Part shown: positions 22,786 through 34,234 of the stretch, one piece after another | Layout: each line of letters opens with the position of its first letter | Numbering within the stretch: position 1 is the stretch's first letter | NCBI RefSeq assembly: GCF_013340935.1 | Contig: NZ_WHOS01000053.1 | Location: forward strand, 1 to 49,032 | Reading direction: 5' to 3' | DNA from: Azospirillum melinis | GTDB lineage: Bacteria; Pseudomonadota; Alphaproteobacteria; Azospirillales; Azospirillaceae | Length of the DNA stretch: 49,032 nucleotides | Position numbers and translations under genes: made by a program | The notes under the pieces: model-generated | Seen by the model: only the letters and a program-made list of their open reading frames with translations | Database searches by the model: none | Told to the model about the DNA's origin: nothing

Positions 22786-23562
22786 ATGACCGATTTCGAC
22801 GACCGCCTGCGTTTCGCCATCGACCTCGCCACCGAGGCGGGAGTCCTGGCGCGGTCCATGCGCCAAGGGCTGGGCGCGGTTGAGACCAAGAGCAGCATCG
22901 ATTTCTGCACCGCAGCCGACCTTGCGGTGGAAGCGCTGGTGCGCCGACGCCTCGACGAGGTCTTCGGCGACCCGGTGATCGGCGAGGAGGCCGGCGGCGT
23001 CCCGGCCGAACTGGTCTGGGTGGTCGACCCCATCGACGGAACGACCAACTACATCCACGGCATGGCCAACTGGTGCATCTCGCTGGCCCTGGTCCATCGG
23101 GGTGCTGTCGAGATCGGCGTGATCTACGCCCCCGACCTCGACCAGCTGTTCGTCGCCCGCCGCGGACAGGGGGCGACCCTAAACGGCCGTCCGCTGCGCA
23201 CCAGCGGCCTGCGCCATGGCGGCGGGGCGGTGGTCGAGGTCGGCTGGTCGGCGCGGCGCCCGCTGGCGCTCAGCCTCGACCTGATCACCCAGATGATCGC
23301 CGGCGACATCGAATTCCGCCGCTGCGGATCGGGCGCGATGGGGCTCGCCAATGTCGCGGCCGGCATCAGCGACGGCTATGTCGAGTTGCACATCAATGCC
23401 TGGGACGCGCTGGCCGGCCTGCTGCTGGTGCGCGAGGCGGGCGGCTGGACCAACGACTTCCTTGCCGGGGACGGGCTGCGGCTGGGCAACGTCATCGTCG
23501 CCTGCACGGCGGAACTGACCGAACGATTGCTAGCGCTGGGACCGCTGCGGAGCGTCGCCTGA
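22786..23562 (+). CDS. Inositol monophosphatase-family phosphatase
   Basis: This 258-residue member of the IMPase/FIG superfamily is a cytosolic magnesium-dependent phosphatase. Metal ligands are in GEEAGG (Glu67-Glu68), WVVDPIDGTTNYIHG (Asp81, Asp84 and following Gly-Thr) and NAWDALAG (Asp207). No signal peptide is present. The family removes phosphate from myo-inositol monophosphates, histidinol phosphate or sugar phosphates. In an operon with an AfuABC-like importer and a secreted acid phosphatase, it could strip the last phosphate from an imported monophosphate. The exact substrate cannot be read from sequence. Confidence 0.85.
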   Translation: MTDFDDRLRFAIDLATEAGVLARSMRQGLGAVETKSSIDFCTAADLAVEALVRRRLDEVFGDPVIGEEAGGVPAELVWVVDPIDGTTNYIHGMANWCISLALVHRGAVEIGVIYAPDLDQLFVARRGQGATLNGRPLRTSGLRHGGGAVVEVGWSARRPLALSLDLITQMIAGDIEFRRCGSGAMGLANVAAGISDGYVELHINAWDALAGLLLVREAGGWTNDFLAGDGLRLGNVIVACTAELTERLLALGPLRSVA

Positions 23563-23607
23563 CGCGCCACGGGACTTCGAACATCGAAAAAACGGGTGGA
23601 GGAAACA

Positions 23608-24960
23608 ATGAAGCGAGCCAGGGTCCGGACATCCGCCCTGCTGGGTGCCGCTCTCGTCGTGGGTGGGCTGATGTCGGCGCCGATGCCGGCAGGAGCAGCG
23701 GAGACCCGCGAGAGTGTCGAGAAGGCGTTGATCTTCAGCCGTCACGGCGTTCGGCCTCCGACCGAAACCCACAAGATCGTTCCGCTCTCCACCAGGGACT
23801 GGCCGTCCTGGCCGGTGCCGGACGGGCATCTGACGCCGCATGGCCGCGAGGGAGCGGTGCTGATGGGCCAGTTCTACCGGTCGCGCTTCGTCGGAAACGG
23901 GCTATTGCCGGCCGGCGGTTGCCCCACGGATGGCGACGTCTTCGCTTGGGCCAACACCGACCAGCGCACCCGCGAAACCGGCAACGGCATTCTGGAGGGG
24001 CTGTTTCCCGGCTGCGGCCTGAAAGCGGCGTCGAAGCCGCCGCAGGGCGGACGCGACGTGCTGTTCGCGCCGATTGCGCAGGGGCTGTCGCCGCTCGACC
24101 CCGCCAGCGCCAAGGCCGGCGTGCTGGAGGCGATGGGCGGCAGCATCGACGCCTACAAGGCCAAGCTGGCGCCGCTGTTCGCGAGGCTCGACCCGGTGCT
24201 GCCGGGGCCTCGTCCGGAGACCTGCCGGAAGGCGGGGTTTGCCGAGGGCTGTCACCTGATCGACCTGCCCTGGGCCATCGACCAGGGGAAGGACAAGGGG
24301 CGCAACATCGGGCTGGACGGCTCGCTCGATCTCGCCTCCACCATCGCCGAAACCTTCCGGCTGGAATATATGGAGGGCATGGCCGCCGATCAGGTCGGCT
24401 GGGGCAGGGTGGGGCCGGACGAGGTCCGCGACCTGATGGCCCTGCGCATGGCGAAGTACGACGTGATCGAGCATGTGCCTTACATCGCCCGCCGCGGCGC
24501 CTCCTTCCTGTTGCAGCAGATCGTCGCAGCGATGAACGATGGCGCCGGTCCGCAAAGCTCCGGAGCGGAGAATGCCGGCCCCCCGCCGGCCAAGCTGACC
24601 CTGCTGGTGGGGCATGACACCAACATCGGCCATATGCGCGCGGTCATGCAGGTGGGCTGGGCGCTGGAGGGATCACAGCCCAACGACTCTTCGCCGACCG
24701 GAGCGATGCTGTTCGAGCGTCTGAAGGACGGCGCCAGCAGCAAGCGCTACGTCCGCTTGTCCTACGTTGCCCCCACGGCCGATCAGGTCCGCGGCCTGAC
24801 GCCGCTGACCGGCGATGCCGGGCCGAGGGTGGCGACGCTCGACCTTCCCGGCTGCACCGACAGGCTCGGACCCGGCACCTGCGAACTGTCGCAGTTCACC
24901 GCGCTGGTCAGCCAGCGGCTGGACCCGACCGCGGTCGGGAAGCCGGACTATACACAGTGA
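23608..24960 (+). CDS. Secreted histidine acid phosphatase, phytase-like (AppA/Agp family)
   Basis: The 450-residue product starts at the ATG at 23608, behind GGTGGAGGAA; the GTG at 23596 would overlap that site. A signal peptide (KRARVRTSALLGAALVVGG, cleavage near AGAAE) sends it to the periplasm. The branch 2 histidine phosphatase motifs are RHGVRPPT (45-52), with His46 as phosphate acceptor, and GHDTNIG (His336-Asp337), the proton donor pair. HDTN resembles AppA phytase more than plain acid phosphatases. Several cysteine pairs suggest disulfides. It would hydrolyse phytate or sugar phosphates in the periplasm, feeding the transporter encoded upstream. Last gene of the operon. Confidence 0.85.
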   Translation: MKRARVRTSALLGAALVVGGLMSAPMPAGAAETRESVEKALIFSRHGVRPPTETHKIVPLSTRDWPSWPVPDGHLTPHGREGAVLMGQFYRSRFVGNGLLPAGGCPTDGDVFAWANTDQRTRETGNGILEGLFPGCGLKAASKPPQGGRDVLFAPIAQGLSPLDPASAKAGVLEAMGGSIDAYKAKLAPLFARLDPVLPGPRPETCRKAGFAEGCHLIDLPWAIDQGKDKGRNIGLDGSLDLASTIAETFRLEYMEGMAADQVGWGRVGPDEVRDLMALRMAKYDVIEHVPYIARRGASFLLQQIVAAMNDGAGPQSSGAENAGPPPAKLTLLVGHDTNIGHMRAVMQVGWALEGSQPNDSSPTGAMLFERLKDGASSKRYVRLSYVAPTADQVRGLTPLTGDAGPRVATLDLPGCTDRLGPGTCELSQFTALVSQRLDPTAVGKPDYTQ

Positions 24961-24978
24961 CGGCGATAGCCGGGCCGG

Positions 24979-26040
24979 CTATGCCGGGTCTTCGGCCATC
25001 GCCGGTCCGCTCTGCCGGCGGACCAGCCGGTGGGGAAGCAGCACCTCCCCGACGCTGTTTCCCGCCCGCAGGTCGCGCAGGCTGGTCACGATGGCGTCGC
25101 CAAACCGCTGGTAGGGGATCTTGACCGAGCTGAGCCAGGGGGCGATCCAGTCGTTGAGGTCGTTGTCGTCGATGCCGACCGGGCGGCAGTCGTCCGGGAT
25201 GCGCACGCCCTGCTCGCCGGCGGCGCGGAACAGGCCGTAGGCCATCAGGTCGCTGGGGCAGAGGATGCCGTCGGGCCAGCCGCCGTCGGCGGTCAGCCGT
25301 TTCGCGGCGGCGTAGCCGCAATCGAGATGGTTGCCGCCCGGCCCGTCGCAGCGGCGGACCGTCAGGCCAGGCCGCCGCTCCTCCAACCGGTCGAGAAATC
25401 CCTCCACCCGTTCCCGGATGGTCGAGGACAGGTCCGCCGGGTGGATGACCGCCGGGGCGCGCACGCCGCAGGCCAGCAGATGGTCGGCGGCGTCGGCGCC
25501 CGCCTGCCTGTTGTCGATCCCGATGAAGGGACCGCCGCCATAGGGATTGCGCCGGTTCACGAAGACGATCGGCTCGCGCCGGTCCAGCGATGCCTCCAGT
25601 TCGGGGCTCGCGACCGCGCTCACCACGATGAACCCTTCGGCGAAGCGTGAGCGCATCGCGCGCAGATACTCGTCCTGCAGGTCGGGACGGTCGTGGGTGT
25701 CGCACAGGATCATCACATAGCCGGCGGCGCGCAGGGCCGCCTCCGTCGACGCGGCGATGGCGGCCATGGCCGGGTTGTCGAGATTGGGCGCCAGCATGGC
25801 GACCAGACGGCTGTCGCCCCCGCGCAGACTGCGGCCGACGGGGTTTGGACGATAGCCGCGCTCCGCGATCAGACGCTGCACCTTCGCCACCGTCGCCGCC
25901 GATGCCCGCCCCAGATCGCCGTTGGCGATGCGCGAGACGGTGGAGACGGATACGCCGGCTTCGGCCGCGATGTCGGCCAGGGACGTCTGTCCGGATGTCT
26001 GGCCGGAGGCCTGTCCCGGTTCCCGACGCCGATCGTTCAT
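24979..26040 (-). CDS. LacI-family transcriptional regulator of the sugar operon
   Basis: The 353-residue protein starts at the ATG at 26040. A short Gln/Ser-rich leader precedes the LacI helix-turn-helix (SLADIAAEAGVSVSTVSRIA, hinge GYRPNPVGRSLRGG). The effector domain includes DGILCPSDLMAYGLFRAAGE and GIDDNDLNDWIAPWL. It is divergent from the sugar ABC operon at 26224, and the perfect operator at 26084-26097 lies 44 bases from its start, so it probably represses both. The gene ends 18 bases from the convergent acid phosphatase gene. Confidence 0.88.
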   Translation of the reverse strand: MNDRRREPGQASGQTSGQTSLADIAAEAGVSVSTVSRIANGDLGRASAATVAKVQRLIAERGYRPNPVGRSLRGGDSRLVAMLAPNLDNPAMAAIAASTEAALRAAGYVMILCDTHDRPDLQDEYLRAMRSRFAEGFIVVSAVASPELEASLDRREPIVFVNRRNPYGGGPFIGIDNRQAGADAADHLLACGVRAPAVIHPADLSSTIRERVEGFLDRLEERRPGLTVRRCDGPGGNHLDCGYAAAKRLTADGGWPDGILCPSDLMAYGLFRAAGEQGVRIPDDCRPVGIDDNDLNDWIAPWLSSVKIPYQRFGDAIVTSLRDLRAGNSVGEVLLPHRLVRRQSGPAMAEDPA

Positions 26041-26072
26041 GACCCCCTCCGTTTGTGTAGCGAACATTGCCG

Positions 26073-26102
26073 TTGACAGTTTAGGCAAACGTTTGCCATG
26101 TT
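26073..26102 (+). promoter_or_regulatory. Sugar operon promoter with LacI operator
   Basis: The -35 hexamer TTGACA (26073-26078) is followed by the perfect palindrome GGCAAACGTTTGCC (26084-26097), which fits the LacI/GalR consensus including the central CG. The -10 is weak (CATGTT, 26097-26102, 18-base spacing). The operator sits between the promoter hexamers, so binding would block RNA polymerase. Confidence 0.8.
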
Positions 26103-26223
26103 CAAGGACGAAGAGCGGAGCCGGGCAATTCCGGCCTGCGTCGAGCTGCCGGTGTCGGCAGGAAAACAGGTCCGGACAGGGACCGACCAAGGGTCCGCAA
26201 GCGACCCCACAGGAGGAAACGCA

Positions 26224-27507
26224 ATGAAGAAGGCAGCATGGATGGCCGGCTGTGCGCTGGCGTTGTCGATCCTCGGGGCCGCTGGCGCCCAGGCCGAAAC
26301 CACGCTCCGCATCATGTGGTACTCGGACGGCAACGAGGGCGAGGTCATGAACGACCTGCTCCGCCGGTTCGAGGAGAAGAACAAGGACGTCAAGGTCGTC
26401 CTCGACCAGGTGCCCTTCAAGGCGATCAACGAGACTCTGCCGGTGCAGCTGGCCTCCGGCCAGGGTCCGGATCTGGCCCGCATCACCGACATGGGCGGCC
26501 TCGCCCCCTACCTGATGGACGTCCGCGCCCATGTGAAGGATGCCGCCTATTGGGAGCAGAATTACGGGCCGTTTCTGCAATGGATGCGGGTACCGGGCAA
26601 CACCACCGCGATCCCCGGCTACATGACGCAGCTGACGGTGACCGGCCCCTTCGTCAACAAGACGCTGTTCGAACAGGCGGGCGTCGCCATGCCGGGCGCC
26701 AACGCCACCTGGGAGGATTGGGCCAAGGCCGCCAAGGCGGTCGCCGACAAGGTGCAGGCGCCGTTCCCGGTCGCCTTCGACCGCTCCGGCCACCGTTTCT
26801 TCGGCCTTGCCGTTTCACAAGGGGCGCAGATGGCCGAGACCGGCGGCGAGCTGAAGCCGGTCGATGACGGGTTCAAGCGCGCCGCCAAGCTGGTCGTCGA
26901 CTGGCACAAGGCCGGCGTGATGTCTACGGAGCTGTGGGGGGCCGTGTCGGGCACCGCCTATCGCGGCGCCAACGAGGAATTCAAGAACGCGCAGGTCGTC
27001 TTCTACGAATCGGGATCCTGGCAGACCGCGCAGTTCGACAAGACCATCGGCGACGCCTTCGACTGGATCGCGGTGCCGACGCCCTGCGGCCCGGCCAACT
27101 GCTCCGGCATGCCTGGCGGTGCCGCGCTCGTCGCGTTGAAGACCAGCAGCCATCCGGCCGAGGTCGGACGCCTGCTCGACTATCTCGCCAGCGAGGAGGT
27201 CGCCAACGAGTTCTATGCGCGCACGCTGTTCGTGCCGGGCCACATCGGCCTTGCCAAGAAGGGCATCGCCTACAAGTCGGCCTCGCCGCAGGCAGCATCC
27301 GCGCTGAAGGTGTTCGGCGATGCGGTCGGCAAGCTCGATCCGGTGGCCTACCGCATCCAGGGCGATCCCAGCAGCCGCATCGTTTTCAACGCCGCCATCA
27401 GCCGCCTGGGACAGGTGGTGGTCGGTGAAACGACCCTGGACGACGCCTACCAGCGGATTTCCGCCGACGTCGCCCAGCAGATCGCCGAGCGCAAAAAGAA
27501 GCAGTAA
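26224..27507 (+). CDS. Sugar ABC transporter periplasmic binding protein
   Basis: The 427-residue product starts at the ATG at 26224 with AGGAGG upstream; the longer frame has no ribosome site. The signal peptide (KKAAWMAGCALALSILGAAG, cleavage near AQAE) is clear. The mature part is a family 1 solute-binding protein of the maltose/oligosaccharide type: IMWYSDGNEGEVMNDLLRRF, then GQGPDLARITDMGGLAPY and YESGSWQTAQF. It is the first gene of an operon with two permeases, an ATPase and a GH31 enzyme, which suggests an alpha-linked glucoside as ligand. Confidence 0.88.
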   Translation: MKKAAWMAGCALALSILGAAGAQAETTLRIMWYSDGNEGEVMNDLLRRFEEKNKDVKVVLDQVPFKAINETLPVQLASGQGPDLARITDMGGLAPYLMDVRAHVKDAAYWEQNYGPFLQWMRVPGNTTAIPGYMTQLTVTGPFVNKTLFEQAGVAMPGANATWEDWAKAAKAVADKVQAPFPVAFDRSGHRFFGLAVSQGAQMAETGGELKPVDDGFKRAAKLVVDWHKAGVMSTELWGAVSGTAYRGANEEFKNAQVVFYESGSWQTAQFDKTIGDAFDWIAVPTPCGPANCSGMPGGAALVALKTSSHPAEVGRLLDYLASEEVANEFYARTLFVPGHIGLAKKGIAYKSASPQAASALKVFGDAVGKLDPVAYRIQGDPSSRIVFNAAISRLGQVVVGETTLDDAYQRISADVAQQIAERKKKQ

Positions 27508-27570
27508 CTTCCGGCTTTCGCTCCCAACCCTGGGCCCCCAATTCCGGGCCCCAACCTTGGGTGGTGGAAT

Positions 27571-28598
<1,028 letters not shown>

Positions 28599-28602
<4 letters not shown>

Positions 28603-29654
28603 CCGGAAAACTCCGCCACCTGCTCCTGGCCCGTCGGGGCGGTGCCTCCTGGCATTGGACCGATGTCGCCAGCTATGCCTATCTGGCGCTGGGCGTGCTG
28701 CTGATGTTCGGGCCGGTGGCCTGGCTGGCGCTGTCGTCCTTCAAGACGCCGGCGGCCCTGCTGGAATTTCCGCCGTCGCTGCTGCCGATGGCGCAGAGCG
28801 AGGTGTCGGTTCCGGGTTATCCGCAGCCGCTGCCGCTGTTCCGGGTGACGATGGAGGACGGTTCGGTCCGCGAACTGGCGCAGGTCCGCCGCGTCGGCAT
28901 CGTCGCCCAGATGGTCGATCCCAAGGAACCGGCCCAGACGATCCGCGTGCCGGCCGACCGCCGGACGCCGGTGCGCCACATGGCGCTGGCGGTCGAGAAC
29001 TACACCGACCCGCTGACCCAGTTCGATTTCCTGCGCTTCCTGCGCAACTCGCTGGTGGTGACCGTGGTGGCGACCGTCATCACGCTGATCATCAACTCGA
29101 TGGCCGCCTATGCGCTCTCCGTCTATGAGTTCCGCGGCAAGTCGGTGGCGATGCTGGGGGTGATCGGCACGCTGATGATCCCCATCACCATCGTCCTGGC
29201 GCCGGTCTATCTGGTGGTCACCAAGCTGGGCTTCGTCGACTCGCTGTGGGCGGTGATCCTGCCGGGTGCCGCCACCCCGACCGGCGTCTTCCTGCTGCGC
29301 CAGTACATGCTGACCATCCCGCGCGACCTGATCGAGGCGGCGCGGATGGACAAGGCGTCGGAGTGGCGCATCTACGCCCGCATCGTCATGCCGCTGTCGA
29401 TGCCGGCGCTGGCGGTTCTGGCGATCTTCTCGGTCATGTGGCGCTGGAACGAGTTCCTGTGGCCGCTGGCCGTCCTGACCAAGACCGAGGTTCACACGCT
29501 GCCCATCGCGCTCAACGCCTTCCAGGGCGAGCTGCAGACGCAGTGGCATTATCTGCTCGCCATGACCGTGGTGACCCTGCTGCCGGTGGCGCTCGTCTTC
29601 GCCTTCCTGCAGCGCTTCATCACCAGCGGCATCGCGAATACGGGGATGAAATAA
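28599..29654 (+). CDS. Sugar ABC transporter permease (MalG/UgpE type) with periplasmic insert
   Basis: The 351-residue product has six helices and the EAA loop IEAARMDKASEWRIYARIVM. Between the first helix (LALGVLLMFGPVAWLALSSF) and the second (SLVVTVVATVITLIINSMAAY) lies an approximately 95-residue soluble insert (residues about 52-150), longer than in most MalG proteins, rich in charged residues and beta-like. The start at 28599 is set by the overlap with the preceding permease. The ATPase starts directly after its stop. Confidence 0.86.
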
Positions 29655-30694
<1,040 letters not shown>

Positions 30695-30698
<4 letters not shown>

Positions 30699-33049
30699 AG
30701 GCCCTGACCCGAGCCCGTTTCCGCGGGCGTGACGGCATCTATGCCCTGTTCGAACTCGACCATGGCGTCGATCTGCGCATCGGTTTCGTCGAGGACGATG
30801 TCGGCCGCATCCTGATGCGGCGCAACGGCGGCTACCGCCTCGACCGCGGCTGGTCGGTGGCGCCTGGCGGCAGCGATCCGTCCTATGAGGGCCGTGACCG
30901 CGACGATCTGAGCGGCTTCGCCTGTCCGTCGGCTGACATTGAGGAAGGCGAGGGCACGGTCACGCTGCAGGGGGCGACGCTCCGCGCCGTCGTGACGCTG
31001 GAGCCCTTCGGCGTCGCCTGGTACCGGGCGGGGGAGGAGGTGCCCTTCCTTCAGGACCGCCGTACCCAGGCCTATTTCGTGTCGCGCCAGACCCATGCCT
31101 TCTCGCATTTCGTCGAGCGCGGCGGGGACGAACGGCATTACGGGCTGGGCGACAAGGCCGGTCCGCTGGACCGCACCGGCCGCCGCTTCCGCGTCGATGC
31201 GGTCGATCCCTGCGGCTTCGATGCCGAACTGAGCGACCCGCTCTACAAGATGATTCCGTTCCTGCTGGTCGCCGGACCGACGGGGGCGCACGGGGTCTAT
31301 TACGACAATCTCGCCACCGCCGAGATCGATGTCGGCGCCACCATCGACAATTACCACGGGCTGTTCCGCTCCTACCGTGCCGACGACGGTGACCTAGACG
31401 CCTATGTCTTCGCCGGCCCCGGCGTTCCGGATGTGGTGCGCGCCTTCTCGCGCCTGACCGGCGGCCATGCCTTCGGGCCGAAATGGACGCTGGGCTTCGC
31501 CACCACCTCGATGGCCATCGCCGACGCCGCCGATGCCGACGCCCGCATCGCCGACTTCGTCGACCGCTGCGCCGAGCATGCGATCCCCTGCGACAGTTTC
31601 CATTTCGGCTCCGGCTACACCATGATCGGCGGCCGGCGCTACGCCTTCCATTGGAACCACGACAAGTTCCCCGATCCGGCGGCGACGCTGGCCAAGCTGA
31701 ATGCCGCCGGGCTGCATCCGGTCGCCAATCTGAAGCCCTGCCTGCTCGACGACCATCCGCGTCTGTCGGAGGTGACCGGGGTCGGCGGGCTGGTGACTGA
31801 CGGCGAGACCGGCAAGCCGGCGGTGGCGCAGTTCTGGGACGGGCTGGGCTACCATCTCGACTTCACCAACGCCAAGGCCCGCGACTGGTGGCGCAACGGG
31901 ATCGAGACGGCGCTGCTGACCCCCGGCATGGTGTCGGTGTGGAACGACAACAACGAGTACGAGATCTGGGACGAGGATGCCGTGGCGGCCGGCGACGGCC
32001 GTCCCTTCCCCCAGACGCTGGCGCGGCCGGCGCAGGCGCTGCTGATGACCAAGCTGGCCTACGACACGCAGGCCGCCTGGGCGCCGGACAAGCGGCCCTA
32101 CACCATCACCCGCGGCGGCCCGGCCGGCCTGTGGCGCTACGGCCAGACCTGGTCGGGCGACAACGCCACCGCCTGGAAGACGCTGCGCTTCAACCTGACC
32201 CAGGGGCTCAACATGAGCCTGTCCGGCATGTTCGACATCGGGCATGACACCGGCGGCTTCCACGGGCCGAGTCCCGGGCCGGAGCTGCTCTGCCGCTTCG
32301 TCGAGTTTTGTTCCTTCTGGCCGCGCTTCATGATGAACAGCTGGAACAGCGACGGCATCACCACGCTGCCGTGGATGCATCCGGAGGTCATCGATCCGAT
32401 CCGCGAGGCGATCCGCCTGCGCTATCGCCTGATGCCCTATCTCTACACGCAGATGTGGCGGGCGGCGGAGGCGGACGAGCCGGTGGTGCGTCCGCTCTTC
32501 TACGGCTTCCCCGACGATCCCGGCGCGGTCGCGACGGAGGACGCCTTCATGCTCGGCCCCGACCTGCTGGTGGCGCCGGTGCTGGAGCCGGGGGCGGACA
32601 GCCGGTCGGTGCGGCTGCCGGAGAATCCCGGCGGCTGGTACCTGTTCCACGACGGCACGCACCATCCGGGTGGAGCGGTGGCGACGGTGGCGGCCCCGCT
32701 CGGCCGCGCACCGCTGTTCGTCCGGTCCGGTGCCCTGCTGCCGCTGGGGGCCGCCGGGCTGCGCATCGATCCGGCGACGGACACGGAGCGTGAACTGGTC
32801 GCTTATGGCGACGTGGAGGGCGCCACGGCCCTGCTCTATGACGACAACGGCGACACCACCGGCTGGCGCGACGGCGCCGGGCTGGCGACCAGCTTCACCG
32901 CGGTGCGCGAGGGTGATGCCGTGGTGGTCTCCGCCAAGGCGGCCGGCGGTTACCAGCCGGCATGGCGCAGCCTGCGCCTGCACAGCGTGGGCGGACCGCA
33001 GCTGCGGCCCGGCACGGTCGAGGGGGCCGCGCTGACGCTGGAGGCTTGA
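30695..33049 (+). CDS. Glycoside hydrolase family 31 (alpha-glucosidase-like)
   Basis: The 784-residue enzyme has an N-terminal beta-sandwich (about 1-240), a TIM barrel and C-terminal beta domains. The catalytic nucleophile is Asp418 in VWNDNNEYEIW, matching the GH31 WxDMNE motif, and the acid/base is Asp489 in WSGDNATAW. Other family stretches are GLGDKAGPLDRTG and MMNSWNSDG. No signal peptide is present, so it acts on imported saccharide in the cytoplasm. GH31 includes alpha-glucosidases, alpha-xylosidases and others; the exact linkage is not decidable, though sulfoquinovosidase motifs are not apparent. Overlaps the ATPase gene by ATGA, so the two are translationally coupled. Confidence 0.87.
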
Positions 33050-33080
33050 ACCTCCGCGTCGCCGGGGCGGGGGCGATGTC

Positions 33081-34076
33081 TTACTGCCGGTTGCGGTATT
33101 CCACCGGCACCCAGCGATAGGCGTCACCGTCGCGCCGCAGCCGGCCGAGGCCCGGGAAGCTGAGATGGGCGGCGGCGGTCAACTGACCGCTGTCGGCCTC
33201 CTCGGCGAAGCGGTCCCGGCGCTGGGCGCGGGCGGCATCCTGGTCGATGTCGAAGGCGACGGTGGCGTCCGGATGCCGGAACTGCACCGGCCCGACATGG
33301 ATGATGTCGCCCCAGAACTCGATGGTCTCGCCCCGGCTCGTCACCCGGTAGAAGGCATGTCCGGGGGTGTGGCCGGGGGTGGGGATCGCCGTGACTCCCG
33401 CCAGGATTTCCGACTTTTCGGTGAAGGGCTTCACCTTGCCGGCCTTGAGATAGGGGCCGACCGTGGCGACCGCCTCGTCATGGAGGCGGGGCTGCAATCC
33501 CTTGGCGATGTTGTCGCGGTTGAGGAAGAAGTCGATGTCGGGCTGGCCGACATGGACGGTGGCGTTGGCGAACATCATCCGCCCGTCCAGCGTCAGTCCG
33601 CCGGAATGATCGGTGTGGATGTGGGTGAGAAGGATGTCGGTCACCTGATCGGGCCGGTAGCCGGCGGCGGCGAGGCTGAGCGGAAGCTTGCCGCCATAAG
33701 GTCCGAACAGCTGGCCGGCGCCGGTATCGACCAGCAGCAGGCGTGATCCGGTGTCGATCAGGAAGGCGTTGATGGAGGTTTCCAGCGGATCGCGCTCGAA
33801 CCGCTCGGACAGCAGCGCGTCGATCCGGTCCGGCGGCAGTCCCTTCACCAGCGGCTTGATGCCGAGCGGCAAGGTGCCGTCGCTGAGTGCCGTGATGCGC
33901 AGGTCGCCGACGGTGAAGCGGTAGAGTCCGGCTTCGGACGGTTGGGCCGCCGATTGTGGAATGGACTGTGCGGTGGTGTGGCCGGCGGGCTTGTCGGGGG
34001 ATCTGTCGGTGGCATGGCCCGTCGGGATGGCTGCGAACAGCAGGCCGGCGGCCAGCAGGAGCATGTGCGGTTTCAT
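33081..34076 (-). CDS. Secreted metallo-beta-lactamase-fold hydrolase
   Basis: The 331-residue protein starts at the ATG at 34076 with a signal peptide (KPHMLLLAAGLLFAAIPTGH). The MBL metal motif is HIHTDHSGG (about residues 155-163), with further ligands in TPGHTPGH and the Asp of FWGDIIH. The family includes quorum-quenching lactonases, glyoxalase II and arylsulfatases. The AHL-lactonase type usually shows HxHxDH followed by Tyr, consistent but not conclusive here. It is divergent from a LysR gene, which likely controls it. It converges with the GH31 gene, ending 32 bases apart. Confidence 0.82.
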   Translation of the reverse strand: MKPHMLLLAAGLLFAAIPTGHATDRSPDKPAGHTTAQSIPQSAAQPSEAGLYRFTVGDLRITALSDGTLPLGIKPLVKGLPPDRIDALLSERFERDPLETSINAFLIDTGSRLLLVDTGAGQLFGPYGGKLPLSLAAAGYRPDQVTDILLTHIHTDHSGGLTLDGRMMFANATVHVGQPDIDFFLNRDNIAKGLQPRLHDEAVATVGPYLKAGKVKPFTEKSEILAGVTAIPTPGHTPGHAFYRVTSRGETIEFWGDIIHVGPVQFRHPDATVAFDIDQDAARAQRRDRFAEEADSGQLTAAAHLSFPGLGRLRRDGDAYRWVPVEYRNRQ

Positions 34077-34234
34077 TCTGCCTGTCCTTGGAACGGTCCG
34101 GATATCGGATGCCGCGGCGGTGGAGGTTTTCCGCCGCTGCGCATGCCCACCAGTTAGCACCGGACGGCGGGCTTGATTACCCGTCGAGCTCGGTCAACAT
34201 TGTGCCGGAAACCGATCCAATCGCCGGGTGGCGG

